DNA from: Thermoleophilaceae bacterium
Lineage (GTDB): Bacteria; Actinomycetota; Thermoleophilia; Solirubrobacterales; Thermoleophilaceae
Direction: 5' to 3'
Assembly: GCA_014534235.1 (NCBI GenBank)
Contig: JACVRW010000001.1
Coordinates: forward strand, 32,114-96,113
DNA: 64,000 bases
Position 1 is the first letter of the stretch, and each line of letters starts with the position of its first letter. Positions 8,596 through 17,046 of this stretch are shown one piece after another. The translations under genes were made by a program, and so were the position numbers. The notes under the pieces were generated by a model. That model had not been told where the DNA came from and ran no database searches. It saw only the letters and a list, made by a program, of their open reading frames with translations.

Positions 8596-10722
8596 CGTCG
8601 CCACACGCTCCACGTCGATCCGTGGCAGCAGGCGCTCGAGCCAATCAGGGATCCACCAGTTCCGGTTGCCGAGCAGCTGCATCACGGCGGGGACGAGCAC
8701 CATCCGCACGAGCGTGGCGTCGAGGAAGATCGCGGTGGCCAGCCCGATCCCGAACAGCTTCAGGAAGACGTCCGGCGCCGCCAGGAAGGCGAGGAAGACG
8801 ACCACCATGATCGCCGCCGCGGCGGTGATCACGCGCGCGGTCTTGGCCAGGCCGTCGGCAACCGCCCGGCGGGTGTCCCCGTGTTTCAGGTACTCCTCGC
8901 GAATCCGCGAGACCAGGAAGACCTCGTAGTCCATCGAGAGGCCGAAGAGGATGGCGAACATCATCACCGGCATGAACGGCGCCACGGGCACCTCGTGGTC
9001 GATCCCGATCAGCTTGCCGACCGCACCGCCCTTCGCGACAAGCGTCATCACGCCGTAGGCGGCCCCGACCGACAGCAGGTTCATCACCGCGGCCTTGAGC
9101 GAGATCAGGGGCGAGCGGAAGGCGACGAGCAGGAGCACGAACGACAGGCCCACCACGCCCGCGATGAACACCGGCATGCGGTCGGTGATGTATTCGCTCT
9201 GGTCCTCGAGCGCGGCCGTCACGCCGCCGATGTGGGCGGTGATGCCGGCGGCCCCGAGCGTCTCGGGCACGACGTCCTCGCGGAGCCGGCCCACCAGCTC
9301 CTCGGTCTCCTGGTCCTGGGGAGAGCCGCTCGGAATCACCGTCAGGAGGGCCGCGTCACCCTCCGCGTTGATGCGCGGCTGCGCTACGAAGGCCACCCCA
9401 GGCTCGCTGCGGAGCCGCTTCACGAAGGAGTCGACCTCCGCCTTCGCGCCGCGGCCCGGAAGCTCGGCAGCGATCACGAGCGGCCCGTTCGTGCCCGGCC
9501 CGAAGCCCTCGGCGTTCAGGTCGTAGGCCTGGCGGGTCATGGTGTCGGGCGGGTCGTTCCCGGCGTCGGGGAACCCGAGCCGCATGCCGAGCGCCGGGGC
9601 CGCCAGCGCGAGCAGCACCGCGGTGGCCACGATCGCCGCCGCCCAGGGCCGGCGCTGGACGGCGTGGCTCCACCGCGCCGCGGGCGACTCACCATCGCCC
9701 TCGGCCTTCAGTGTGCGACCGAGGAAGGGGAGCCGGAGCCGGTCGACCCTCGGCCCGAGGTAAGAGAGCAGCGCCGGCAGCAACGAGATCGCGGCGAGCA
9801 TCACGACAAGCACCGCGAGGGACGCCGCGATCGCGACGCCGTACATGTAGGGCAGGCCGGTCAGGAGCAGCCCGAGGACGGCGATCACGACCGTGCCGCC
9901 GGCGATCACCACGCTCCGTCCGGCGGTCGTGACGGCCTCGACGACCGCGTCGTGGCGGTCCTTGCCCTGCTTCATCGCCGTCCGGAACCGGGTCAGGACG
10001 AGCAGCGCGTAGTCGATGCCGACCCCGATCCCGATCAGGCCGGACACGGCCGTGGTCCAGTCGGGCACGTCGACGACGTTGGCGAGCAGGAGGATCAGTC
10101 CCCCCGACGAGATTCCGAGACCGACCAGCGCGATCGCGAGCGGCAGACCGGCGGCGACGATCGAGCCAAAGGCGATCAAGAGCACGACCGCGGCGGCGAG
10201 GAACCCGATGCCCTCGGGCGTGCTCTGCGACTGCGCCTGGTAGATCGGATCGCCGCCGAGCTTGATCTGGAGCCCGTCGCCGCTGTGCTCTTCGGCGGCC
10301 GCGATCAGCTTCTCGCCGTCCTCCTTGGGGACGTCCCAGCCCGGGACGGTCAGCGGCAGCGTGGTCGACCCGATCGTGCCATCGCGTGAAATGCGGATGG
10401 GAGTCTCCTCGGCGACGTGATCGACCTTCTTCGCCTCCGCGAGGAAGGCGTTTACGCCCTCGCGGGCGGCCGGGCTCCTCGCGCCGGCCTCGTCCTTCCA
10501 GACGACGTAGATCTCCTGGCCGGAGTATCCGTCGAACCGCTTCTCGGTCAGCTCGCTCGCAGCCTTCGACTCAGACCCAGGCGTGTTGTAGTCGGCGTCG
10601 TACTCCCCCGCGAGCGAGGACCCCACTCCGATCAGCACCACCAGCGCCGCGATCCACGCGAGCACCATGCGCCCGCGGCGACGGTAGGCGACATCGGCGA
10701 GTCGGACCAGAAAACGCGTCAT
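8578..10722 (-). CDS. MMPL/RND family transporter
   Basis: 714 aa, multi-TM; GVGIDYALLVLTRFR and GLSMDYEVFLVSRIREEY repeats typical of the MMPL family. Confidence 0.93.
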   Translation of the reverse strand: MTRFLVRLADVAYRRRGRMVLAWIAALVVLIGVGSSLAGEYDADYNTPGSESKAASELTEKRFDGYSGQEIYVVWKDEAGARSPAAREGVNAFLAEAKKVDHVAEETPIRISRDGTIGSTTLPLTVPGWDVPKEDGEKLIAAAEEHSGDGLQIKLGGDPIYQAQSQSTPEGIGFLAAAVVLLIAFGSIVAAGLPLAIALVGLGISSGGLILLLANVVDVPDWTTAVSGLIGIGVGIDYALLVLTRFRTAMKQGKDRHDAVVEAVTTAGRSVVIAGGTVVIAVLGLLLTGLPYMYGVAIAASLAVLVVMLAAISLLPALLSYLGPRVDRLRLPFLGRTLKAEGDGESPAARWSHAVQRRPWAAAIVATAVLLALAAPALGMRLGFPDAGNDPPDTMTRQAYDLNAEGFGPGTNGPLVIAAELPGRGAKAEVDSFVKRLRSEPGVAFVAQPRINAEGDAALLTVIPSGSPQDQETEELVGRLREDVVPETLGAAGITAHIGGVTAALEDQSEYITDRMPVFIAGVVGLSFVLLLVAFRSPLISLKAAVMNLLSVGAAYGVMTLVAKGGAVGKLIGIDHEVPVAPFMPVMMFAILFGLSMDYEVFLVSRIREEYLKHGDTRRAVADGLAKTARVITAAAAIMVVVFLAFLAAPDVFLKLFGIGLATAIFLDATLVRMVLVPAVMQLLGNRNWWIPDWLERLLPRIDVERVATAEGRP

Positions 10723-10876
10723 GGTTTGCGCACCCCTTCGGTTCTCATCCAGCTTGCTTCCTCTTACAGACCGCAGACCGCAGCCGAATTCATCGGCACA
10801 GGGATACGGTCAGGTCGCGGCGCCGGCCAGGGGGCTTCCCGGTGAATCGGGGTGCGGATAACCGAACCGCGGCGCG

Positions 10877-11495
10877 ATGAGTGGCGCACGCTTCCACGTC
10901 TTCGCCCCCGAACGGCGCGGCCACGGGCGCACGCACGACGTCGAGGGCCCTATCACCTACGAGCCGATGGCCTAGGACACGATCGCGTTCCTCGAGCACG
11001 TGGTCGGCCGCGCGGCGCACCTCGTCGGGTGCAGCGCCGGCGCGACCGTGGCGCTGTTCGTCGCGCTCCGCCGCCCCGACCTCGCCCGATGAGTGGTGCT
11101 GGTAAGCGGCGTCTTCCACCGCGACGGCTGGGTCCCCGGTGCGATCGACCCGGACGCAGGCCCGCCGGAGGTTCTCGCACGTGGATACGCGGAGCTATCA
11201 CCGGATGGTCCCGATCACTTTCGGGTGGTGAGCGCCAAGCTGGCGCGCATGAACCACGAGGAGCCGCCGCTCACCCCATCGGAGCTCGGCTGGGTGGCTA
11301 GCCGAACGCTCGTGATGATCGATGACGATGACGAGGTGACGCTCGAGCACGCGGCGGCGATGTACCGGGCACTCGCTCACGCCGAGCTCGCGGTCGTGCC
11401 GGGTACGTCGCACGGCCTGCTCCACGAAAGTCGACTTCCTCACGACGGAGGCGGCGGCAGCGATCGCCCCCGCGCGCCGCGCGGTCGACGGCTGA
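10877..11495 (+). pseudogene. Alpha/beta hydrolase relic (5'-truncated, two in-frame stops, one frameshift)
   Basis: One frame reads MSGARFHVFAPERRGHGRTHDVEGPITYEPMA*DTIAFLEHVVGRAAHLVGCSAGATVALFVALRRPDLAR*VVLVSGVF...VVPGTSHGLLHE, then shifts near 11429 to VDFLTTEAAAAIAPARRAVDG* (stop 11493-11495). Stops: TAG 10973-10975 and TGA 11090-11092. Confidence 0.85.
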
Positions 11496-11527
11496 TCCAA
11501 ACGACGCGCCGCAGCGAAAATGTCGAC

Positions 11528-12481
11528 ATGCTGAACATGGATCCACTTGGCGTGCGGGTGGAGCTGCTGCGCACGGCCCGGGAGACCGGCGGAGAGCTGC
11601 TCGAGTTCGACGTCATCGGGCGTGCCCGCGGCCTCCGCGCGCAGAGTCACGTCCACACGACGCAGGCGGAGCGGCTCGAGGTGATCTCCGGGGCGATGCG
11701 GCTCCGCATCGACGGGCGGGAGCGTCTGCTGACAGAGGGCGAGTCGATGGAGGTCCCGCCCGGCAGCCCACACAGCCAGCTGCCCGCGGGAGAGGGGGCG
11801 GGACGGGTGCGCGTTCAGGTCCGCCCCGCCGGCCGGACCGAGGCCTTCCTCGAGCGCCTGGCGGAGCTTTGCCGCGAGGGCCAGATCAACCGCTTCGGCT
11901 TTCCTCGCCCGGTGGCGGGCGCGCACCTCGTGCGCGACTTCGCCGACACCGGCCACGCGACGAGGCCGCCGCTCCCGGTCCAGCGTGCGCTCGCTGGGTT
12001 CGTGGTCGCGCTGACCCGGACGCTCCGCCCCTACGTCTTCGTGGACCAGTGGGAGGTCGCCGCCCCGGCCGAGGCCGTCTTCGACGCCGTCGCCGACGCC
12101 CGCACCTACCCGGAGTGGTGGCGCCCGGTCTACCTCGATGTCGAGGCGGACGGGCCGCCGGCGCTCGGCCAGGAGTCGCGCCAGCACTTCAAGGGCCGGC
12201 TCCCGTACAGCCTGCGAACGCGCTCCGTGATCGTGGCTCTCGACCGGCCGCGGACCATCACCGCCGACGTGGACGGCGACCTGCGTGGCAGGGGAACGTG
12301 GACGCTCACGCCGACCGCGCGCAGCACGCATGTGCGCTTCGACTGGCAGGTGCACGCGGACCGCCGGCTGCTCCGCGTGCTGACGCCGGTCCTGCGCCCG
12401 CTCTTTCGCTGGAATCACAACTGGGCGATCGCCCGGGCGGTGGAGGGCCTCGAACCCTACGCCAGGCGGAGCGTGGCATGA
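11528..12481 (+). CDS. Cupin domain plus SRPBCC/polyketide cyclase-like protein
   Basis: HVHTTQAERLEVISGAMRLRIDGRERLLTEGESMEVPPGSPHSQ (cupin), then VDQWEVAAPAEAVFDAVADARTYPEWWRPVYLDVE...WTLTPTARSTHVRFDWQVHADRRLLR (SRPBCC). Start chosen after the hydrolase relic. Confidence 0.8.
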   Translation: MLNMDPLGVRVELLRTARETGGELLEFDVIGRARGLRAQSHVHTTQAERLEVISGAMRLRIDGRERLLTEGESMEVPPGSPHSQLPAGEGAGRVRVQVRPAGRTEAFLERLAELCREGQINRFGFPRPVAGAHLVRDFADTGHATRPPLPVQRALAGFVVALTRTLRPYVFVDQWEVAAPAEAVFDAVADARTYPEWWRPVYLDVEADGPPALGQESRQHFKGRLPYSLRTRSVIVALDRPRTITADVDGDLRGRGTWTLTPTARSTHVRFDWQVHADRRLLRVLTPVLRPLFRWNHNWAIARAVEGLEPYARRSVA

Positions 12482-12857
12482 CCGCCGGCTTCGCACGACT
12501 CGCCGGCGCCTGCACGCTGCTCGTCGCAGCCGCCAACTCGGTTACGCCGTCTCGTTCCTGATCGTGCGGCCCGAGGGCCCCGACTCTGGCAGTGCCGCGG
12601 CGTCCGCCCGCGTGCTCGCCGCCTTTGGGCTCCGAGGCCTGGCGCTGCTCGCCGTCGCGCGCCTGGTCGAAGCTAGCCCGCAGGTGCCCCGCTAGCTCCG
12701 GACCGTCGCCGCGATGCTCGGCGCGCTGCTGGTAGCCCTGTACGTGCTCCGCCTCGCGATGCTCGACGCGGACAGCGTGGCGATCGTCGTTCCGGCGGCG
12801 GTCGCCGGCTTCGTCCTCAGGCCACTGTGGTACTCGCGGCTCGGGCTGGCGCTGTAG
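12478..12857 (+). pseudogene. Small membrane protein relic (frameshift plus internal stop)
   Basis: MTAGFARLAGACTLLVAAAN, then a frame change to GYAVSFLIVRPEGPDSGSAAASARVLAAFGLRGLALLAVARLVEASPQVPR*LRTVAAMLGALLVALYVLRLAMLDADSVAIVVPAAVAGFVLRPLWYSRLGLAL*; internal TAG 12693-12695. Confidence 0.7.
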
Positions 12858-13163
12858 GCGCGGGCGAAGCGCCCCGCTGAGCGGCTGCCGGGCGCATCGC
12901 TGACCCCTTGCGGGCGTCGCGCACGTTCCGTCGGTTATGGCGACGCTTCGTAAGCAACCCCTACCGCGCTTCCCGGCAGGCTGCCGCCGGGCCGCGAACG
13001 CTCGGCGCGACTGCATAACCGATCAGGGTCGCTGAGCGGAGCGATCTTCCGACTTACGGGCGCTCTACCGGCAGCTCGCCGAGGCGAATACGAGCTCGAC
13101 ACTCCGTACCGGGCGCTGCTGCGGCCGATCGCCGAGCGTACCGTCAACTGCGGAGCCGCCTGG

Positions 13164-13571
13164 ATGTCCTCGCTTCAGGGCATGGCGAATGGCTCGTCGT
13201 TCCCGGCCCGCATCGGTTCATTCGAAGCGTCTGCGTGCGCGAGCGTGATCCCGTCGCCTTTGGTGGTCCCGGTCATGGACGTCCGTAATCTCGTGGTCGA
13301 TAGACGAAACCGCAGGCGTGGCCTGGGTCGGGCCCTGCTCGAGCGCGCGTTTGCGTGGTGCATCGAGCGGGGGATGCGCGGCGCATTGCTCGAGGTGGCA
13401 GAGGCCAACACGGCGGCGTCGCGGCTGTACGACGCGTACGCATGTACCGGACAGGCCGGACGCTCGTTCGTTGCCTCTCGGACGGCGGCTAAGGGAGTCA
13501 CGGTTTCTCGGTCGCGCACCGGTTTGCCGCCGCGGTCGCGCCGCGCTCGGTTCGACTTCTCGGCCACGTAG
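13164..13571 (+). pseudogene. Probable GNAT acetyltransferase relic (C-terminal half only)
   Basis: VRNLVVDRRNRRRGLGRALLERAFAWCIERGMRGALLEVAEANTAASRLYDAYACTGQAGRSF matches GNAT acetyl-CoA loop and C-terminal half; no recognisable N-terminal half. Confidence 0.55.
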
Positions 13572-13661
13572 ACGAAGCGCGCTGGCGCAGGAGACCCGCC
13601 GCTACCGCACTCCGGTGCGGCGACTGGGGCGAGATTGCCCCTCGTTGTGCTTCTTGCAGTT

Positions 13662-14369
13662 GTGAACGAGCAGCGCCTGGTCCTGGTAGTGGAAGACGAC
13701 GAGCCGACGCGCTCGTTCCTACTCGAGAACCTGGCCGCCGACGGCTTCCGGGTGGCCGGCGCCACCGGTGCGACCGAGGCGCTGCGAGCGATCGAGGTCC
13801 GCCAGCCCGCGCTCGTCCTCCTCGACCTGAGGCTCGAGGGCGGCAGCGGCCTCGAAGTGCTCGACCGCGTGCGCTCGGCGGACGGCCTAGCCTCGCGCCT
13901 CGACCCGGATCTCCCCGTGATCGTCCTCACCGGTCGGTCGGGCGAGGCAGACCGCGTGCGGAGCTTCGCCCGTGGAGCGGACGATCACCTGTGCAAGCCA
14001 TTCCTCTACGCGGAGCTGCTCGCGCGCATCCGCGCCGTGCTGCGTCGCGCGGACGGACGTCGCACCCGCGGAATCCTTCGTGTGGGCGAGCTGACCTTGG
14101 ACCCGATGACGAGGACGGTCCGACTCGGCGGGCGGCGCGTGGAGCTTTCCGCGAAGGAGTTCGCGCTGTTGCATGCCCTCGCGGAGCAGCCGGCGCGTGT
14201 CTACGGGAAGCAGGAGCTCCTGCGCGACGTGTGGGGTTTCCTCTCCGAGGGGAACACGCGGACACTCGACGCGCACGCGTGCCGGCTCCGCAAGAAGCTG
14301 CGGCCCTCCACGCGGCCGTGGATCGTGAACGTGCGGGGGGTCGGGTACAAGTTGACGGAGGCGGTGTGA
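13662..14369 (+). CDS. OmpR/PhoB-type response regulator
   Basis: Receiver domain LVLVVEDDEPTRSFL...VLLDLRLEGGSGLEVL...LTGRSGEADRVRSFARGADDHLCKPF plus winged-helix C-terminus LSAKEFALLHALAEQPARVYGKQELLRDVWGF...VRGVGYKL. Confidence 0.92.
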   Translation: MNEQRLVLVVEDDEPTRSFLLENLAADGFRVAGATGATEALRAIEVRQPALVLLDLRLEGGSGLEVLDRVRSADGLASRLDPDLPVIVLTGRSGEADRVRSFARGADDHLCKPFLYAELLARIRAVLRRADGRRTRGILRVGELTLDPMTRTVRLGGRRVELSAKEFALLHALAEQPARVYGKQELLRDVWGFLSEGNTRTLDAHACRLRKKLRPSTRPWIVNVRGVGYKLTEAV

Positions 14370-15301
14370 GCGGCGCCGGCATGGCGTGCCTCGTCCTCGC
14401 CGCGGCCTGCCTCGCGATCGGGCTGCTCGCGTTGCGGACGCTGCGCCGCCGGCTCGAGCTCGTCGCCCGGGCCGAGCACGAGCTGCGTGGCCCGGCGACC
14501 GCGCTGGAGCTGGCATGCCAGCGCATGAGCCGCGATCCCGCCGCGTCGCGTCACGCCGAGGTGCTCGAGGCGCAGCTCGAGCGTCTGCGCGCCGGTCTGG
14601 ATGACCTAGGCGTCGCTCGACGGGGCGGTCGGGCGGCTCGGGAAGCGTCGTCGCCGGTCGAACTCGCTTCGTTCGTTCAGGCCACGGTCGCGCCCTGGCG
14701 GGCGAAGCTCAGACGCTGCTCCGTCGAGTGGCGGGCCGGGCGCGCCACCGCTGTCACAGACCGCGGCCGCCTCGCCCAGGCGCTTGGAAACCTCGTCGCC
14801 AATGCGGCCGAGCACGGGGCCGGCGACCTGTCGCTCCGGGCGGGGCGAGTGCCGGGTGCCGTTCGCGTGGAGCTGCGGAACGGCAACCGGAGCGACCCCG
14901 GGGGCGCGCCGGGCACGCAGCGCCAACGGCTGTTTGCTGGACCGCGGGAGCGAGGCCACGGGCTTGCGATCGCCGCGGCGGCGGCCCGCGACCTCGGTGG
15001 ACGGCTGCTCGTTCGGTCCGACGGCGCCGCAACCGTCGCCGTCCTCGAACTGCCGGAGAATCCGCCTCCGCGGGTCCAACGGGGTGCCGCAGGACCGCCG
15101 CCTGCGCCTGTGGCGCCTGGTGTCGCGCGACCCCCGGCCGCCGCGGGACCGCCCGATACCGCCGAATCACGTGGTGCCGCGGAACCGCGAGCTACGCCCC
15201 GGTCATCCGCAGCCCTCCCGCCCGCGGCTGTCGGCTCGGAGGTAGCTGCCGCTGACGCGGACGTGGCTGCCGACGACGCGGAGCGAGACTTCGTCAGGTG
15301 A
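14366..15301 (+). CDS. Short sensor histidine kinase (one TM, no sensor domain, Pro/Ala-rich tail)
   Basis: H-box ARAEHELRGPATALELA, N-box ALGNLVANAAEHG, G-box RERGHGLAIAAAAARDLGGRL; GTGA overlap with response regulator. Confidence 0.85.
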   Translation: MSGAGMACLVLAAACLAIGLLALRTLRRRLELVARAEHELRGPATALELACQRMSRDPAASRHAEVLEAQLERLRAGLDDLGVARRGGRAAREASSPVELASFVQATVAPWRAKLRRCSVEWRAGRATAVTDRGRLAQALGNLVANAAEHGAGDLSLRAGRVPGAVRVELRNGNRSDPGGAPGTQRQRLFAGPRERGHGLAIAAAAARDLGGRLLVRSDGAATVAVLELPENPPPRVQRGAAGPPPAPVAPGVARPPAAAGPPDTAESRGAAEPRATPRSSAALPPAAVGSEVAAADADVAADDAERDFVR

Positions 15302-16014
15302 GCGCGCGGCGGCGGCGCGGTTTGCTCCTCCTGGCGCTGGCGGTCGCGAGCGGCGGTTTCGCGGCGTCGCAGGTGAGCACCCGCCTGCGAAACGTCGAGG
15401 CGCGGGTCGGGCCGCTGCTTCCGGTGCTGGTGGCGGCCCGCGACCTTCCGGCCGAGGCCAGGATCCGCCCGGGGGCTATCGAGCCAAAGCGCGTACCCGC
15501 GCGCTTCGTCCCACCCGATGCGTTGACGACCGCAGCGCAGCTGACCGGAGCTCGGACGGCGGTGGCCGTGGCCGCCGGCAGTTATCTGACCGCGGGACAT
15601 CTCCAACGCCGGGGCCGCGGGGGAGCCGGTGACGGATCACCGCTCGGCCGGGGAGAGCGCGCGGTCGAGGTGGCGGTCACCGGCGGCGGGGCGCTCGCCG
15701 GCGCGGCGCCCGGAGCGCGCGTCGACGTCATCGTCTCCGCGGAACCACACGACGGGGCCGGCCGGACGTTCGTGGCCCTGGAGGACGTCGACCTGCTCGA
15801 TCTGCGGAGCGGGGTTGACGCCGTGGACTACCGAGCGGACGCCCAGAGTGGCGCCCCGACGGCGACTGCGCTCGCCACCCTGCGGGTCAGCCTCCGCCAA
15901 GCCGTCTACCTCACCGCCGCGGAGAACTTCGGCCGCGAGATCCGTCTGCTGCTGCGGCCGCCGGGCGACCGGAGCCGGTCGCGCGGGGCGGTGATCGGAG
16001 AGAACGAGCTGTGA
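15298..16014 (+). CDS. CpaB/RcpC-like SAF-domain protein (Tad pilus assembly family)
   Basis: VLVAARDLPAEARIRPGAIEPKRVPARFVPPDALTTAAQLTGARTAVAVAAGSYLTAGHL (SAF), RVDVIVS and later CpaB-like region; GTGA overlap with the kinase. Confidence 0.75.
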   Translation: MSARRRRGLLLLALAVASGGFAASQVSTRLRNVEARVGPLLPVLVAARDLPAEARIRPGAIEPKRVPARFVPPDALTTAAQLTGARTAVAVAAGSYLTAGHLQRRGRGGAGDGSPLGRGERAVEVAVTGGGALAGAAPGARVDVIVSAEPHDGAGRTFVALEDVDLLDLRSGVDAVDYRADAQSGAPTATALATLRVSLRQAVYLTAAENFGREIRLLLRPPGDRSRSRGAVIGENEL

Positions 16015-16096
16015 TCGGCGAGGGCGCAGCGAACGGTGATCAGCGGACCAGCAAGGCTGGAATTGCGGTCAACCCGCCGATGGGCCGGAGCGGTGA

Positions 16097-16912
16097 TCAG
16101 CGGCGCGGCGCAGCTTCGAGCGTCTCGACGCCGCCGTCCGGCCGGCCCAGCAGCGCGCGCTCCGCCAGGCCGATGAACAGGCCGTGCTCGACCACCCCTG
16201 GCACGTCGTTCAGCTCGTGGTCGAGCGCGTCGGCGTCGGCGTCGGCCGGGAGAACGCAGTCGAGGATGTAATGGCCCTCGTCGGTCACGTAGGGCTCGCC
16301 GTCGGCTGTCCGGAGGACGGCATCCGGGAGCAAAGGCGTGAGCCGGCGGCGGGTGTCGCGCCACGCGAATCGCACGACCTCGACCGGTAGGCGGAAGTGT
16401 TGCCCGAGGCGCTCAGCGCGCTTGGGCGTCTCCGCCACGACGACGAAGCGTCGCGCGGCCGAGACCACGATCTTCTCGCGCAGCAGCGCGCCGCCCCCGC
16501 CCTTGATGAGACGCAGCTCCGGGTCCACCTCGTCGGCGCCGTCGAGCGCGAGATCGAGCTCGAGCGAGCCGTCCAGCTCCACGACGTCGATCCCAAGGCC
16601 CCGCGCCAGCTCGGCGGTTCGGTCGGATGCCACCACCGCTCGCACGCCACCGCGCGGGCCGAGCAGCCGCGCGACTTCCCACACCGCCCGGCCCGAGCCG
16701 AGACCGATCGTCATTCCGGGCTCGACCAGCTCGACCGCGGCGGCCGCCGCGGCGGCCCTGGCCCTCCCGCTTCCGTTCGCCGCCTGCACGAAAGGAGCAT
16801 CGCACGGCGCTCGGCGGGAGCAAAGCCTGGCTGCGAAGGCGCGGGTCGCCGACGCCTGCACCGTCCTGGCTAACTGTTGTAGGGCAACAGCAATCCGGGA
16901 CGTTGAGCGCAC
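16097..16912 (-). CDS. rpiA: Ribose-5-phosphate isomerase A (start uncertain, possibly near 16790)
   Basis: MTIGLGSGRAVWE, LDLALDGADEVDPELRLIKGGGGALLREKIV motifs. Confidence 0.92.
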   Translation of the reverse strand: MRSTSRIAVALQQLARTVQASATRAFAARLCSRRAPCDAPFVQAANGSGRARAAAAAAAVELVEPGMTIGLGSGRAVWEVARLLGPRGGVRAVVASDRTAELARGLGIDVVELDGSLELDLALDGADEVDPELRLIKGGGGALLREKIVVSAARRFVVVAETPKRAERLGQHFRLPVEVVRFAWRDTRRRLTPLLPDAVLRTADGEPYVTDEGHYILDCVLPADADADALDHELNDVPGVVEHGLFIGLAERALLGRPDGGVETLEAAPRR

Positions 16913-17021
16913 CGGGCCCCGGCCGGCGAGGCGGAGCGTCCCGCCGCGGCAGATCTAAGCCGCGGCCGCCTAGATTTCCGGGGCCCGCGTCGACGGTAAA
17001 GTCGCCTGACCATCGCTACAC

Positions 17022-17041
17022 TTGACTTACCCAACGTAAGT
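17022..17041. promoter_or_regulatory. Inverted repeat ACTTAC-N5-GTAAGT immediately upstream of lon
   Basis: ACTTAC 17025-17030, CCAAC, GTAAGT 17036-17041; overlaps a TTGACT -35-like hexamer and lies just upstream of the lon start. Confidence 0.45.
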
Positions 17042-17046
17042 TGCTG

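Noticed and set aside
8170-10389. 739-aa plus-strand ORF opposite the MMPL transporter
   Set aside because: E/H/R/D-rich translation without recognisable domain; the minus strand encodes a coherent multi-TM MMPL protein.
11093-11527. N-terminal part of ORF 11093..12481 as a hydrolase-cupin-SRPBCC fusion
   Set aside because: The upstream segment is the 3' part of a decayed hydrolase with its own frameshifted end; the joined frame between 11430 and 11527 is non-homologous filler.
12880-13045. Possible IS terminal inverted repeats (TCGGTTATG...CATAACCGA, GCTGAGCGG copies)
   Set aside because: Arms are short and imperfect with no transposase or target-site duplication; mentioned only as part of the decay-zone finding.
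16016-16105. GTGATCAGCGG repeated short motifs between cpaB and rpiA as a possible operator array
   Set aside because: Only two exact copies with irregular spacing and no symmetry beyond GATC; likely chance.
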